This document shows, piece after piece, positions 9,779 through 18,948 of a stretch of DNA of 64,000 bases. Position 1 is the first letter of the stretch. Each line of letters begins with the position of its first letter. Under the pieces are notes generated by a model that ran no database searches, was not told the origin of the DNA, and was given only the letters and a program-made list of their open reading frames with translations. The position numbers were made by a program, and so were the translations under genes. Origin of the DNA: Mycobacterium sp. BK086 (GTDB taxonomy: Bacteria > Actinomycetota > Actinomycetes > Mycobacteriales > Mycobacteriaceae); contig SNWL01000009.1 in NCBI GenBank assembly GCA_004362315.1, positions 248,001 to 312,000 of the forward strand, in the 5' to 3' direction.

Positions 9779-11110
9779 ATGAGCGATCTCGTCGAACGCG
9801 TGCAGGCCGTGCTTCCGTCGGTGCGCGCCGATCTGGAAGACCTGGTGCGGATCCAATCGGTCTGGGCCGACCCGGCCCGCCGCGACGAGGTGCACCGCAG
9901 CGCACAAGCCGTCGCAGACCTACTGACCAAGGCCGGCTTCGGCCAGGTCGAGATCGTCGCCGAGGGTGGTGCGCCCGCGGTGATCGCCCATCACCCAGCC
10001 CCTCCGGGTGCACCGACCGTGCTGCTGTACGCCCATCACGACGTGCAGCCCGAAGGTGATCCGGCGCAATGGAATTCGGACCCGTTCGAGCCCGTCGAAC
10101 GCGATGGCCGGCTGTACGGGCGCGGCACCGCCGACGACAAGGCAGGCATCGCCACGCATCTGGCGGCATTCCGGGCGCACGACGGCAATCCGCCGGTCGG
10201 GGTGACCGTGTTCGTGGAAGGGGAGGAGGAGTCCGGCTCCCCGTCACTGGGCCGACTGCTGGCCGCGCACAAAGACAAGCTGGCCGCCGACGTCATCGTG
10301 ATCGCGGACTCCGACAACTGGACCTCGGAGATCCCGGCGCTGACGGTGTCGCTGCGCGGGCTTGCCGACTGCGTGGTCGAGGTCGCGACTTTGGATCACG
10401 GCCTGCACTCGGGGCTGTGGGGCGGCGTGGTGCCCGACGCGTTGAGTGTTCTGGTGCGCCTGCTGGCGAGCCTGCACGACGACGACGGCAACGTGGCGGT
10501 GCAGGGCTTGTACGAGACGAGTGCGGCCGACGTGGATCGCGGACCGCAATGGGTGCGGGCCGAATCCGGGCTGCTCGACGGCGTGCACGAAATCGGTTCT
10601 GGCCCTGTGGCTCAACGCATGTGGGCCAAACCGGCGATCACCGTCATCGGCATCGACACCACGCCAATCGGCAAGGCGTCGAACACGCTGATTCCGCGCG
10701 CCAGCGCGAAGGTCAGCATGCGGGTGGCTCCGGGGGGTGACGCCGCGGCGCATCTGCACGCGCTGCGCAAGCACCTCGAACAGCACGCCCCGTGGGGCGC
10801 ACACGTCAAGGTCATCCCGGGCGATATCGGCCAGCCCTACGCGATCGACGCCAGCGGGCCGGTCTACGACGCGGCTCGCGCCGCGTTCCGTCAGGCCTGG
10901 GGCGTCGATGTCGTCGACATGGGGATGGGCGGCTCGATCCCGTTCATCGCCGAGTTCGCCAAGGCGTTCCCCGACGCCACCATCCTGGTCACCGGGGTGG
11001 AGGATCCGAGCACCCAGGCGCACAGTGTCAACGAGAGTCTGCATCTCGGCGTGCTGGAGCGTGCCGCCACCACCGAGGCGCTGCTGCTGGGGAAACTGGG
11101 CGAGGTCTAG
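9779..11110 (+). CDS. M20 family metallopeptidase (Rv2522c-like dipeptidase)
   Basis: A cytoplasmic zinc-dependent M20 dipeptidase of 443 residues. Metal-site motifs are clear: HHDVQPEGD (near residue 85), the GRGTADDKAG segment that supplies the bridging Asp, EGEEESGSP (near 146) with the catalytic and metal glutamates, then DSDNW, and a late IPFIAEF/EDPSTQAH segment that provides the last histidine. An internal dimerisation (lid) domain lies at about 200-330. I chose the ATG before SDLVERVQ rather than the upstream ATG at 9734, which would overlap the ArsR promoter. The position directly after acpS matches Rv2522c. The substrate is unknown. Confidence 0.93.
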   Translation: MSDLVERVQAVLPSVRADLEDLVRIQSVWADPARRDEVHRSAQAVADLLTKAGFGQVEIVAEGGAPAVIAHHPAPPGAPTVLLYAHHDVQPEGDPAQWNSDPFEPVERDGRLYGRGTADDKAGIATHLAAFRAHDGNPPVGVTVFVEGEEESGSPSLGRLLAAHKDKLAADVIVIADSDNWTSEIPALTVSLRGLADCVVEVATLDHGLHSGLWGGVVPDALSVLVRLLASLHDDDGNVAVQGLYETSAADVDRGPQWVRAESGLLDGVHEIGSGPVAQRMWAKPAITVIGIDTTPIGKASNTLIPRASAKVSMRVAPGGDAAAHLHALRKHLEQHAPWGAHVKVIPGDIGQPYAIDASGPVYDAARAAFRQAWGVDVVDMGMGGSIPFIAEFAKAFPDATILVTGVEDPSTQAHSVNESLHLGVLERAATTEALLLGKLGEV

Positions 11111-11202
11111 CCTGGCCCGTTCGAGTAGTGCGATACGCGTGCAGTGTGTTGCGAGCCGAATTATTGTCGGTTTCGTCAATACCCCTGTTCCTGGGAGTCC
11201 GC

Positions 11203-12102
11203 GTGACGAAGACACACCTGCTCGCCGCCATGCCGCTCGCCGGCGCACTTGTCGCAACGGCAATCAGCGCGGCGCCCGCAGCCTCGGCCGACTGCGCGTC
11301 CTTCTTCGGATTGGGTAACACGGCGAACTGTCAGAGCGGTCCGACCAGTATCGCGATTGCGGTCGGGCCCAACGCGACCGCGACGGCGGCGGGATGGTTC
11401 GGGGCCGCCCTCGCCGTAGGCCGCGTTCCGCTGATCGGGACGGACAACTTGGGCGTGGCCACCGCGACCACCAGCGGCGCCTTTACGTTTGCGTGGGCGT
11501 GGGGCGACAACGTGACCGCTCAAGCCGGGGATTTGGTTGGGATCGCCACCCAGTGGGGCACCAACGGCACGACCATCACGAAGGGTGCCTTCAATATCGC
11601 TCAGGCGATCACCAACCCGTTCCCGTTCTTGTTGCCGCCTACCTCCGAGATCGGAATGACGTTGGCCAACGGCGTCGGCAATGTGGTCACCAATGGCGCA
11701 TTCGTCACCGAGCCGGGGAAGAGCGTCTCGGCGGTCGGCTTCGGCAACTTCGCCTTCAACGGCTGGGGGTTCAACAACGTCGTCAAATCAGGTGGCAGCC
11801 AAACCAGTTTCTTCAACTCGGCGATCGACGCGTTCACCAGTGGCGACGTGACCGCGGGCCCCGGCCCCTTCGCCATCGCGATCGCCTTCGGCCAGGCGCC
11901 GGGCGAAAGCACCACCCAGGTGGGCCCGGGTATCAAGCTCGGGGTCGGCACCGGACTACCGAACCTGCCCCAGCCGGTAGCAGCATCAGCCCGGCCGAAC
12001 AAGAAGGCGGCACCCAAGCCGGCTGCCAGCCGCAGTGCTGACAGCGGTAAGAAGTCCAGCGTCGCCTCGGGTGCCAGGCAGCGCCACAAGAAGTCGGACT
12101 AG
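11203..12102 (+). CDS. Secreted low-complexity protein with beta-roll-like repeats and a basic tail
   Basis: A 299-residue exported protein of unknown function. Residues 1-29 form a signal peptide ending in ASA before DCASFF; a Cys pair follows (DCASF and ANCQSG). Residues about 40-230 contain loosely repeated Ala/Gly/Thr stretches such as [16 protein letters not shown] and [18 protein letters not shown], which look like left-handed beta-roll or helix repeats, as in YadA-type adhesin heads or some mycobacterial surface proteins. The last 45 residues are rich in Lys, Arg, Ala, Pro and Ser and strongly basic. GTG was taken as the start because it leads directly into the signal peptide. The gene stands alone between the peptidase and convergent bcp, with a 4-base end overlap. 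Export is well supported; the fold is inference. Confidence 0.78.
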   Translation: MTKTHLLAAMPLAGALVATAISAAPAASADCASFFGLGNTANCQSGPTSIAIAVGPNATATAAGWFGAALAVGRVPLIGTDNLGVATATTSGAFTFAWAWGDNVTAQAGDLVGIATQWGTNGTTITKGAFNIAQAITNPFPFLLPPTSEIGMTLANGVGNVVTNGAFVTEPGKSVSAVGFGNFAFNGWGFNNVVKSGGSQTSFFNSAIDAFTSGDVTAGPGPFAIAIAFGQAPGESTTQVGPGIKLGVGTGLPNLPQPVAASARPNKKAAPKPAASRSADSGKKSSVASGARQRHKKSD

Positions 12103-12572
12103 ACCGAGATATCGCGGCGCAGCTTGGCGACGTGGCCGGTGGCCTTGACGTTGTACTGGGCGACCTCGATCTTGCCCTTCTCGTCGACCACGAACGTCGA
12201 GCGGATGACGCCCTGAACGAGCTTGCCGTACAGCTTCTTCTCGCCGTAGGCGCCCCACTCGGTGAGGACCTTCTTGTCGGGGTCCGACAGCAGCGGGAAC
12301 GTCAGCGCGTCGCGGTCGGTGAACTTGGCCAGCTTCTCCGGCTTGTCCGGAGAGATGCCGACGACGTCGATGCCCGCGCCGTTCAGCTCGGCCAGGCTGT
12401 CGCGGAAGTCGCACGCCTGCTTGGTGCAGCCCGGCGTCATCGCGGCCGGGTAGAAGTAGACGATCACCTTGCGGCCCTTGAAGTCGGACAACTTGACGGT
12501 CTTGCCCTCGGCATCCGGCAAGCTGAACGCGGGTGCTTTGTCGCCGACTTCGAGGCGCGCGGTCTCGGTCAC
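12099..12572 (-). CDS. bcp: Thioredoxin-dependent peroxiredoxin Bcp/PrxQ
   Basis: Reduces hydrogen peroxide and organic hydroperoxides in the cytoplasm, using thioredoxin as electron donor. The 157-residue protein has the AhpC/TSA fold. The peroxidatic Cys lies in [14 protein letters not shown] (about residue 49), and the second Cys five residues later is the PrxQ-type resolving cysteine. The N-terminal [14 protein letters not shown] and the [11 protein letters not shown] segment are typical of Bcp. The position corresponds to Rv2521 in the conserved fas-lppS segment. Confidence 0.96.
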   Translation of the reverse strand: MTETARLEVGDKAPAFSLPDAEGKTVKLSDFKGRKVIVYFYPAAMTPGCTKQACDFRDSLAELNGAGIDVVGISPDKPEKLAKFTDRDALTFPLLSDPDKKVLTEWGAYGEKKLYGKLVQGVIRSTFVVDEKGKIEVAQYNVKATGHVAKLRRDISV

Positions 12573-12659
12573 CTAGTGATCCCTTCATCTCCCGGTGCAT
12601 CGGGGTTGGCCCGGGTTGCTCTAGGGTAGTTCGGCAGGGCGGCAGTTTGGAGGACGGAA

Positions 12660-12887
12660 GTGGCGGACCGGGATCCCGAGGTCATCAAGGCCGAGATCGA
12701 CCAGGCTCGTGATCGGCTGGCGGCGACGGTCGATTCGCTGGCTGTGCGCGCCAATCCGGAGCGCATCGCCGACGACGTCAAGGCGGCGCTGCTGCGCTTC
12801 GTGAAGAGACCGCCGGTGGCCGCGGCGCTGGCCGGTGTCAGCGTGGTGACGGTGGTGCTGGTGATCCGCCGAATCCGTAACGGATAG
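12660..12887 (+). CDS. DUF3618 small membrane-anchored protein (Rv2520c-like)
   Basis: A 75-residue protein. RDPEVIKAEIDQARDRLAATVDSLAVRANPERI is the helical DUF3618 motif, followed by a short basic stretch and a single C-terminal membrane helix (about 49-68) ending in an RRIRNG tail. The start is GTG, directly preceded by GGAGGACGGAA, which contains a Shine-Dalgarno sequence. DUF3618 proteins are small and found across actinobacteria; the function is not known. It diverges from bcp, as Rv2520c does from Rv2521. Confidence 0.9.
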   Translation: MADRDPEVIKAEIDQARDRLAATVDSLAVRANPERIADDVKAALLRFVKRPPVAAALAGVSVVTVVLVIRRIRNG

Positions 12888-13319
12888 CGATCAGCGGCGA
12901 CGGAACCAGTCGCCGAGCGAAAGACGGAAACCGGGGGGATTGGCAACAAGGCCGATCCGGCTGCAGCTACGAACCTGCATCGGGGTGATCGCTGCGGAGG
13001 CCTGCGGAGCTACTTCGCCTGCTGGGTGTGGAACGAGCTTCTCCGGCACCATGCGGCTAAGTCCTCACTTTGTCACTGGACGTATGTCCGAGGCCTGCTG
13101 TTGGTCAATTCAGCTAACGGCGACTATAACAGGGTTCGCGACATTACTGCAGCACAATGCGCTGTCTTTCAGTTGAGAACCGTCCTCCGGTTACCTATCG
13201 GCGGGCAAACGCGCTGGTCACCCAGCTGACTTAACGGCTTGCTCAGCAGATTCTCAGTTACGCATCTCACATCGCTCCGGGGACTGTGCGCCTGCGACCT
13301 GGGCAACGTCACATCCCGG
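12888..13319. other. 432-bp gap with no confident gene
   Basis: The region between the DUF3618 gene and the P450 gene is less GC-rich than its surroundings. It opens with a 7-bp inverted repeat (CGGCGAC and GTCGCCG, 12895-12915) that could form a hairpin after the DUF3618 gene but lacks a T tract. A 53-codon frame on the minus strand (13052 to 12891) ends in a peptide that looks like a normal mycobacterial C-terminus; it could be a gene remnant. No tRNA or clear promoter was seen. Confidence 0.4.
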
Positions 13320-14519
13320 TCAGGGAAGAACGATCGGCAACCGCTCCCAGCCCCGCACGGTCGACGTCGGCGCGAGCTTCGCTCCTGCGTAGTCGATGTC
13401 CCATTCCGGGAACCGGTTGAGGACCTCGTCGAGGGCCACCCGGCCCTCGAGCCGGGCCAGGTTGGCGCCCAGGCAGTAGTGCACGCCCTTGCCGAAGGTG
13501 AGGTGGCTGATGGTGTCGCGGTGGATGTTGAAGCTGTCGGGATCGTCGTAACGCCGCGGATCGCGGTTGGCGGCGCCGAACAGCAGCAGCATCGCGCTGC
13601 CGGCCGGCACCGTCGTCCCGTGGCACTCGAAGTCCTTCAGCACATAGCGGCCGACGTGCGGCCCGGTCGGTTCGAAGCGCAGCGTCTCGTCGATCGTGCG
13701 GTTCAGCAGCGAGCGGTCGGCGATCACGTCGCGCCGTTGGTCGGGGTGTTCGGCCAGCACTTTGGCCAGCCAGCCGATCAGCCGGCCGGTGGTCTCGTTG
13801 CCCGCGCCGGCCACCACCTGGGTGTAGTGCAGCACTTCTTTGCGGGTGAGTTTGCGGGTCACGCCCTCGTCGTCGGTGAACTCGACGTTGAGCAGTGCGG
13901 TCATCAGATCGTCGGAGGGGTTGTTGGACCGCCACTCGACGTAGTCGGCATAGATGCGGCCGTCGGCGATGCGGTCGGGGTCGGCCACCTTCATCGGGGC
14001 GCCGGGCTTGGTGCGCAGATTGGCGTCGTTGGCGTCGCGCACTGAAATCTGTTCGGACTCAGGGATTCCCAGCAGCATTCCGATGACGCGCATCGGCATC
14101 ATCGACGCCAGCTCGGCGATGATGTCGAAACCGCTCGTGCCGACCCACGGATCGAGGCAGCCGATGCAATACCGCCGGATCTGGTCTTCGATCTCGGCCA
14201 TCCGCCGCGGGGTGAACACCCGCGACATCAGGCCGCGCAGCTGGGTGTGTGCGGGCGGGTCCTGGAACATCATCACGCCGCCGGGCATGTCGAAGTCGGA
14301 CTTGATGAGCTCCAGGATGTCGCTGCGGCTGTTGGAGAACGTCTCCCAATTCGACAGCGCGGCCTCGACGTCGGAGTGCCGTGCCAGCGTCCAGAAGTCA
14401 TAGCGTTCGTTGTGATAGACCGGCGCTTCGTCGCGCAGCCGGGCATACACCGGATACGGGTTGGCGACGATGTCGACGTCGTAGGGGTCGTAGTAGACGG
14501 TGTCGTTCGCAGTCGTCAT
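13320..14519 (-). CDS. Cytochrome P450
   Basis: A soluble heme monooxygenase of 399 residues, normal for actinobacterial P450s. The heme-ligand loop FGKGVHYCLG (Cys near 350), the K-helix ExxR motif in DETLRFEP and the I-helix GAGNETT (oxygen activation) are intact. FQDPPAHTQLRGL is the usual C-helix region. No ferredoxin or ferredoxin reductase gene is adjacent, so electrons must come from elsewhere. A 14-bp perfect palindrome of TetR type lies 32 bases upstream (14551-14564), suggesting repression by a regulator encoded elsewhere. The substrate cannot be inferred. Confidence 0.95.
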   Translation of the reverse strand: MTTANDTVYYDPYDVDIVANPYPVYARLRDEAPVYHNERYDFWTLARHSDVEAALSNWETFSNSRSDILELIKSDFDMPGGVMMFQDPPAHTQLRGLMSRVFTPRRMAEIEDQIRRYCIGCLDPWVGTSGFDIIAELASMMPMRVIGMLLGIPESEQISVRDANDANLRTKPGAPMKVADPDRIADGRIYADYVEWRSNNPSDDLMTALLNVEFTDDEGVTRKLTRKEVLHYTQVVAGAGNETTGRLIGWLAKVLAEHPDQRRDVIADRSLLNRTIDETLRFEPTGPHVGRYVLKDFECHGTTVPAGSAMLLLFGAANRDPRRYDDPDSFNIHRDTISHLTFGKGVHYCLGANLARLEGRVALDEVLNRFPEWDIDYAGAKLAPTSTVRGWERLPIVLP

Positions 14520-14550
14520 GGCTCATCCCCGCGTCGGCCCCGGTGCGTGC

Positions 14551-14564
14551 TGAGCGATCGCTCA
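14551..14564. promoter_or_regulatory. Perfect palindrome, TetR-type operator upstream of the P450
   Basis: TGAGCGATCGCTCA reads the same on both strands. It is 32 bases before the P450 start codon, where an operator overlapping the promoter is expected. TetR regulators often use 14-16 bp sites of the form TGAGCG-N2-CGCTCA. No TetR gene is adjacent, so the cognate regulator would act in trans. Confidence 0.5.
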
Positions 14565-14621
14565 AACTTCGGGGTGGTGCCATGTTTAGCAGCCCCGGCG
14601 AGGGCCGGTCAAGGGTCGCGG

Positions 14622-15995
14622 CTAGACGAATACCGCGCCGGGGTTGAGGATGCCGGCCGGATCGAAGCTGTCCTTGATCCGCCGCATCAGCGCCAGCTTG
14701 GCCGGGTCCTCCAGCTCGCAGAAGTAATCGGCCTTGGCCCGCCCGACGCCGTGCTCACCGGAGATCGCCCCGCCCAGTGACATGCCCAACGCGAAGATCT
14801 CGGTCAGCAGCTTCTTGCGGAGTTCCGGGTCCTTGCAGAACAGCACGCCGTGAACGTTGCCGTCGCCGGCGTGCCCGCAGCCGCTCATGCCGACGCCCTC
14901 GGCCAGCGCGATGTCGCGGGCCCGGCGCAGGAACTCCGGCATCGACGCCCTGGGGACCACGACGTCGATGATGTCGTCGGCGCCGATCGCCTTGGCGGTC
15001 CAGAACACGTTCTCCCGTGCCACGATCAGCCTGCGGGCTGAATTACCTTGCAGCACATACGCATCCAATGCACCCCATTCGCTGAGCAGCTCGCCCAGGG
15101 TGGCGGCGTCTTCGTCGAGGCGATCGGCGTGGTTGTTCTCCAGCGCCACCACGAGGTAGGCGTTGCAGGATTCCCGGATCGCCTCGGGGATCCCCAGTTC
15201 CAGGTTCTCGGCATTGACGATCGCGGCCATCACGACGTTGTCGATGTATTCGACGATGGTCGGGTTCAGCCCGCTGGAGATGAGTTTCGGGACGGCAGCC
15301 ATCACCTGGTCGAAGTCGCCGAACGGGGCGAGCACCGTGGCGCTGTGGGCCAGGCGCGGAACGAGTTTGACGGTCACCTCGGTCACCAGCGCCAGCGTGC
15401 CCTCCGAGCCGATGATCAGCTGGGTGAGGTCGTAACCGGTGGAGATCTTCGACATCTTGCCGCCGGTACGGATGATCTCGCCGGTCGGCAGCACCGCCTG
15501 CAGGCCGAGCACGTTGTGGCGGGTGACGCCGTATTTCACCGCCCGCATCCCACCTGCGTTGGTCCCGACGTTGCCGCCGACGCTGGAGGACAGCTCGCCG
15601 GGGTACACGGTGTAACTCAGGCCGGCCTTGGCGGTCTGGGCGTCCAGCTCCGTCAGCGTGACGCCGGGCTGGACGACCGCGACGTGATTGTGGGCGTCGA
15701 TCTCCAAGACCGAGTTCATCCGCTCGAACGAGATCAGCAGGCCGTCGGCCACCGGCTGGGCCGCCCCGGACAGCCCGCAGCCCGATCCGCGCGCGGTCAC
15801 CGGCACACGGTGTTCGGTCGCGGCTCTCAGCAGGGCGGCCACCTCGTCGGCGGTGGCCGGTTTGGCGACATAGGCGGGCCGCTGCGGCGGGATGGTCAGC
15901 GCCTCGTCGTGGCCGTAGTCCTCGGAGATCGCGTGCCCGGTCAGCAGGTGCGTGGGGCCGACGATGTCGGAGAAGAGCGCCGCCAGATCAGCCAT
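14622..15995 (-). CDS. FAD-linked oxidase, D-lactate dehydrogenase/glycolate oxidase (GlcD) type
   Basis: A 457-residue flavoprotein of the vanillyl-alcohol-oxidase (PCMH) family that oxidises 2-hydroxy acids. The FAD-binding domain contains PVTARGSGCGLSGAAQP (near 68), the GGNVGTNAGGMRAVKYGVTR segment (about 140-160) typical of GlcD/D-LDH, and IGSEGTLALVTEVTVKL. The C-terminal cap carries GCGHAGDGNVH (catalytic or metal His residues) and ends with SGEHGVGRAKADYF. Start: the ATG before ADLAALFSD. It lies 4 bases downstream of the alpha/beta hydrolase stop on the same strand. D-lactate, glycolate and 2-hydroxyglutarate are all possible substrates. Confidence 0.93.
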   Translation of the reverse strand: MADLAALFSDIVGPTHLLTGHAISEDYGHDEALTIPPQRPAYVAKPATADEVAALLRAATEHRVPVTARGSGCGLSGAAQPVADGLLISFERMNSVLEIDAHNHVAVVQPGVTLTELDAQTAKAGLSYTVYPGELSSSVGGNVGTNAGGMRAVKYGVTRHNVLGLQAVLPTGEIIRTGGKMSKISTGYDLTQLIIGSEGTLALVTEVTVKLVPRLAHSATVLAPFGDFDQVMAAVPKLISSGLNPTIVEYIDNVVMAAIVNAENLELGIPEAIRESCNAYLVVALENNHADRLDEDAATLGELLSEWGALDAYVLQGNSARRLIVARENVFWTAKAIGADDIIDVVVPRASMPEFLRRARDIALAEGVGMSGCGHAGDGNVHGVLFCKDPELRKKLLTEIFALGMSLGGAISGEHGVGRAKADYFCELEDPAKLALMRRIKDSFDPAGILNPGAVFV

Positions 15996-15999
15996 GGAG

Positions 16000-17283
16000 C
16001 TAGACGCTAGTCGTGAGCAACCCGAGTTCGGAATAGATGTCCTTGCGCACCACCAGTGCCTGCGAGTTGACCGGCACACCGAGCGCCCAGTCGTGGATCT
16101 GCCCGCGGCCGATCACCAACGACATCGTGCCGCCGGCGTCGACGACCTTCTTCTGGAAGAGCAGATTGTCGGGCAACACGAATTCGGTGGACCCGACGTA
16201 GACGGTGGTCGGCGGAAGGCCTTTCAGGACATCGCCTTCGAAGGTCATCGGATCGATCAGCGGATCGGTCAACTCGAGGCCGGCGGCCCAGTTGTTGGAG
16301 TCGGCATAGAACTCGAGGTTGTTGATGTCGATGATCGGGTCGTTGGTCTTCTTGATGTCCGGGTTGGACAGGGTCGGGTCGGGTGCGAACGACAGCAGCA
16401 CCATGCTGGCGGGCACGGGCTTGCCGGCCTTGATCAACAGCCGGACGGCGCTCAGCGCGATATTGGGGCCGGCCGAATCCGCGTAGACGCTAACGTTCTC
16501 GGCGCCGAAGGTGTCGATCTGATCGGAGATGAAATCGGCCATCGCCGGAACGGTGTGGACCGCCGCGCCGGCTTCGGTGGTCGCCAGCGGATACATCGGC
16601 ACGATGACGGTGGCACCGGTCTCGCGAGCCATGTTGGTGTAGTCGACCCAGTGCAGCAGGATCGGCTGCAGGATGAACCCGCCGCCGTGAATGGCCACCA
16701 CAGCCTTACCGCTGGGATCTGGTGGGGTGAACTCCCAGACCTTCCACTCCGCACCTTCGGTGGTGGTGTACGTGGTCTTGGTGGCCGTCAGCCCGCCGAG
16801 CAGGAACGACGGCGGGTTGGAGCTCGACATCGCCTTGCCGATGAGGCCGTAGAGATCGGTTCCGATGATGTTGGAGACGACGCGCAGCAGCCGCAGGGAT
16901 GCCAGCGTGATCTGGTCGCCGAGGGATGGCGGTGCGGTGTAGGTCACCGAGTTCGTGGCGGGCGCGGCCGGGGCCGATTCGGTAGCGACGCTTGGTATTA
17001 CGCGCCGGGTGCTGGCCGCGGCGGTGACGATGTGAGACATTGCGATCGGTGCGGTGGGGGAGGCCGGAGCTTTGACGGGCGCGCGGCGCTTGGCGGTGGC
17101 CGGTGCCGTCACCGAACCGCGCGCCGACGCGGCCGTGCCCTTGGTTTTGGCGGCTTGATGGCTGCCGGCCCCACCGGTTCCGGCGACGTCGGCCGCTGCC
17201 GTTGATGCCCCCAAGCCAGTCCAGACCGCCGCGCCGATTCCCAGCGCAACCGCCATACCCCCAACCCTGCCCCCGTGGCCCAT
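16000..17283 (-). CDS. Exported alpha/beta hydrolase, HSL-type esterase/lipase
   Basis: A 427-residue protein with an N-terminal hydrophobic signal segment (residues about 7-32, ending TAAADV), then about 80 residues of Ala/Thr/Lys/Pro-rich linker, then an alpha/beta-hydrolase domain from about 150. HSL-family features: oxyanion motif IHGGGF (near 200), nucleophile elbow YADSAGPN in place of the usual GDSAG, DPLIDP for the acid and GQIHDWAL for the catalytic His. Probably hydrolyses short or medium acyl esters outside the membrane. It is first of a minus-strand pair with the GlcD-type oxidase. The exported-with-linker architecture recurs in the next two genes. Confidence 0.88.
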   Translation of the reverse strand: MGHGGRVGGMAVALGIGAAVWTGLGASTAAADVAGTGGAGSHQAAKTKGTAASARGSVTAPATAKRRAPVKAPASPTAPIAMSHIVTAAASTRRVIPSVATESAPAAPATNSVTYTAPPSLGDQITLASLRLLRVVSNIIGTDLYGLIGKAMSSSNPPSFLLGGLTATKTTYTTTEGAEWKVWEFTPPDPSGKAVVAIHGGGFILQPILLHWVDYTNMARETGATVIVPMYPLATTEAGAAVHTVPAMADFISDQIDTFGAENVSVYADSAGPNIALSAVRLLIKAGKPVPASMVLLSFAPDPTLSNPDIKKTNDPIIDINNLEFYADSNNWAAGLELTDPLIDPMTFEGDVLKGLPPTTVYVGSTEFVLPDNLLFQKKVVDAGGTMSLVIGRGQIHDWALGVPVNSQALVVRKDIYSELGLLTTSV

Positions 17284-17304
17284 AGGACGGGTATAGCAGT
17301 GACT

Positions 17305-18849
17305 TCAGTCAGTGGGGGTCAGAATCGACAGCTCACCGGGGAAGATCGTCAGCTGGTAGATGGTGCCGTCGGGTCCTTGGGCCAGCTTGACGGTGCTGCC
17401 GGCGGTGGTGTCGAAAGTCAACGTACCGAGGTACGTCGTGAAGGTGGAATTGAAGGTCAGCACCTTGATCCAGCCGCGGATGTAGTCGGCGATGAAGACT
17501 TTGTCCTGATAGCTGGGGCCGAACGCGTCGTCGCTGTAGAACAGGACGGAGGTGATGGCCGCGCTACCGGCGGAATGGTCGTAGGTGTAGATCGGGTTGG
17601 TGGAAGTGCAGGTGGCGCAAGTGCCTTCGGCGTTCGGCCAGCCGTAGTTGGCGCCCTTGGTGATCAGGTCCAGCTCTTCGACGGCGTTCTGGCCGACATC
17701 GCCGGCCAGCAGCCGCCCGTCAGGGGTGAAGTCCAGGCGGAATGGGTTGCGCAGGCCGTACGCCCAGATCCGTGACTCGGCGCCCGCGGTATTGACGAAT
17801 GGATTGTCCTGCGGCGCAGTGCCATCCGTGGGATTCAAGCGAAGGATCTTGCCGTGGATGTTCGACAGGTCCTGGGCATTGGCGCCGACGGTGTTGTCGC
17901 CGATGCCCCAGTACAGCTTGCCGTCCGGCCCGAACGCCAGGGCGCCGCCCTGATGGAAGTTCGCTTCCTCGTCGGGTGAGCGATACAGCGAGAACTCGGA
18001 GGCGGGGTCGATGCCGGTATCAGTGACGGTGAGCCGCGACAGTTGATAGTGGGCGTCGGTGGTGGTGTAGGCGACGTAGACGTATCCGTTGGTGGCGAAT
18101 TCGGGATCCACCGCGATGCCGAGTAGCCCGCGTTCGCCCTCGGTCCGGGTCGGCAGCGTCACGAGCGGGGCGGCGGTCAGCGCGCCGTTCTCGTAGATCC
18201 TGATCGCGCCACCCTTCTCGGTGATCAGGATGCGGCCGTCGGGTAGCAAGGCGAAGTCGGTCGGATTGGTCAGGCCCGAAGCGATTGTCGTGCGGTCGAA
18301 TACATCCGACCCGGTCGGCGGTGACCCGCACGCCATGATGGCGTCGAAGGATTGTTCGGCGAAGTGCCTGACCGCTTGGACCACCTGCTTGACGACGGGC
18401 TGGGCGGCGATCTGGGCGAAGGCGTCGTCGGCCTGCTTGCGAACCCACGCCAGTGCCATCCAGGCACCGAACGGGTCAGGTGGCGGCTGCGGGACGACCG
18501 GCGGGCGGAGCTCGGAGACGAAGACCGCGACCTGGGTGGCCACCGCCTTGACCAGGTTGCACGCGCAGGCGGTCACGTCGGACACGATCGAGTTGGATGT
18601 GGCGGACGCGGCCGGCTTGGCACGTGCGGTGGGCTGCGGACGCGCGCTACGGGTGACGGCTACCGGCGCCTTGCGGGCGGTGGACTGCTTCGGTGCGGCA
18701 TGGCCGGTGCGGGGCGCGTGCGTTCCCGTCGCACCGGAATTCGAGGTGGTGTCGGCCATCGCGACCCCGGATGAGCCCAACAGTGCCCAACCGAAGATCA
18801 GCGCGGTGACGACGATGCCAATGCGCGCAACATATTTGGCGTGCACCAT
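17305..18849 (-). CDS. Exported PQQ-dependent sugar dehydrogenase (sorbosone/glucose dehydrogenase family)
   Basis: A 514-residue exported beta-propeller protein. The N-terminus KYVARIGIVVTALIFGWALL is a signal or anchor segment followed by an Ala/Pro/Thr linker; the propeller starts near residue 185 with FALLPDGRILITEKGGAIRI. EGERGLLGIAVDPEFATNGYVYV and GGALAFGPDGKLYWGIGDN are typical GSDH blade motifs, and RNPFRLDFTPDGRLLAGDVGQNAVEE is the strongly conserved RNP/GDVGQ segment. Family members oxidise aldoses with PQQ, though many homologues have no proven activity. The unusual part is the long N-terminal region with a CACNLVK motif before the propeller. Confidence 0.88.
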   Translation of the reverse strand: MVHAKYVARIGIVVTALIFGWALLGSSGVAMADTTSNSGATGTHAPRTGHAAPKQSTARKAPVAVTRSARPQPTARAKPAASATSNSIVSDVTACACNLVKAVATQVAVFVSELRPPVVPQPPPDPFGAWMALAWVRKQADDAFAQIAAQPVVKQVVQAVRHFAEQSFDAIMACGSPPTGSDVFDRTTIASGLTNPTDFALLPDGRILITEKGGAIRIYENGALTAAPLVTLPTRTEGERGLLGIAVDPEFATNGYVYVAYTTTDAHYQLSRLTVTDTGIDPASEFSLYRSPDEEANFHQGGALAFGPDGKLYWGIGDNTVGANAQDLSNIHGKILRLNPTDGTAPQDNPFVNTAGAESRIWAYGLRNPFRLDFTPDGRLLAGDVGQNAVEELDLITKGANYGWPNAEGTCATCTSTNPIYTYDHSAGSAAITSVLFYSDDAFGPSYQDKVFIADYIRGWIKVLTFNSTFTTYLGTLTFDTTAGSTVKLAQGPDGTIYQLTIFPGELSILTPTD

Positions 18850-18948
18850 AGGTGCCCCCCGAGTGGTGGTCAGCCAATTGACGGCTTTGCTGATTGTGCC
18901 ACGCCCGCGGGGGTGCGCGGAGGATTTCTGTGAGGTTGCTGACGGACG

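Noticed and set aside
12569..12949. 126-codon minus-strand frame opposite the DUF3618 gene
   Set aside because: Ser/Ala/Arg-rich shadow of the DUF3618 gene; starts in the low-GC gap and has no support.
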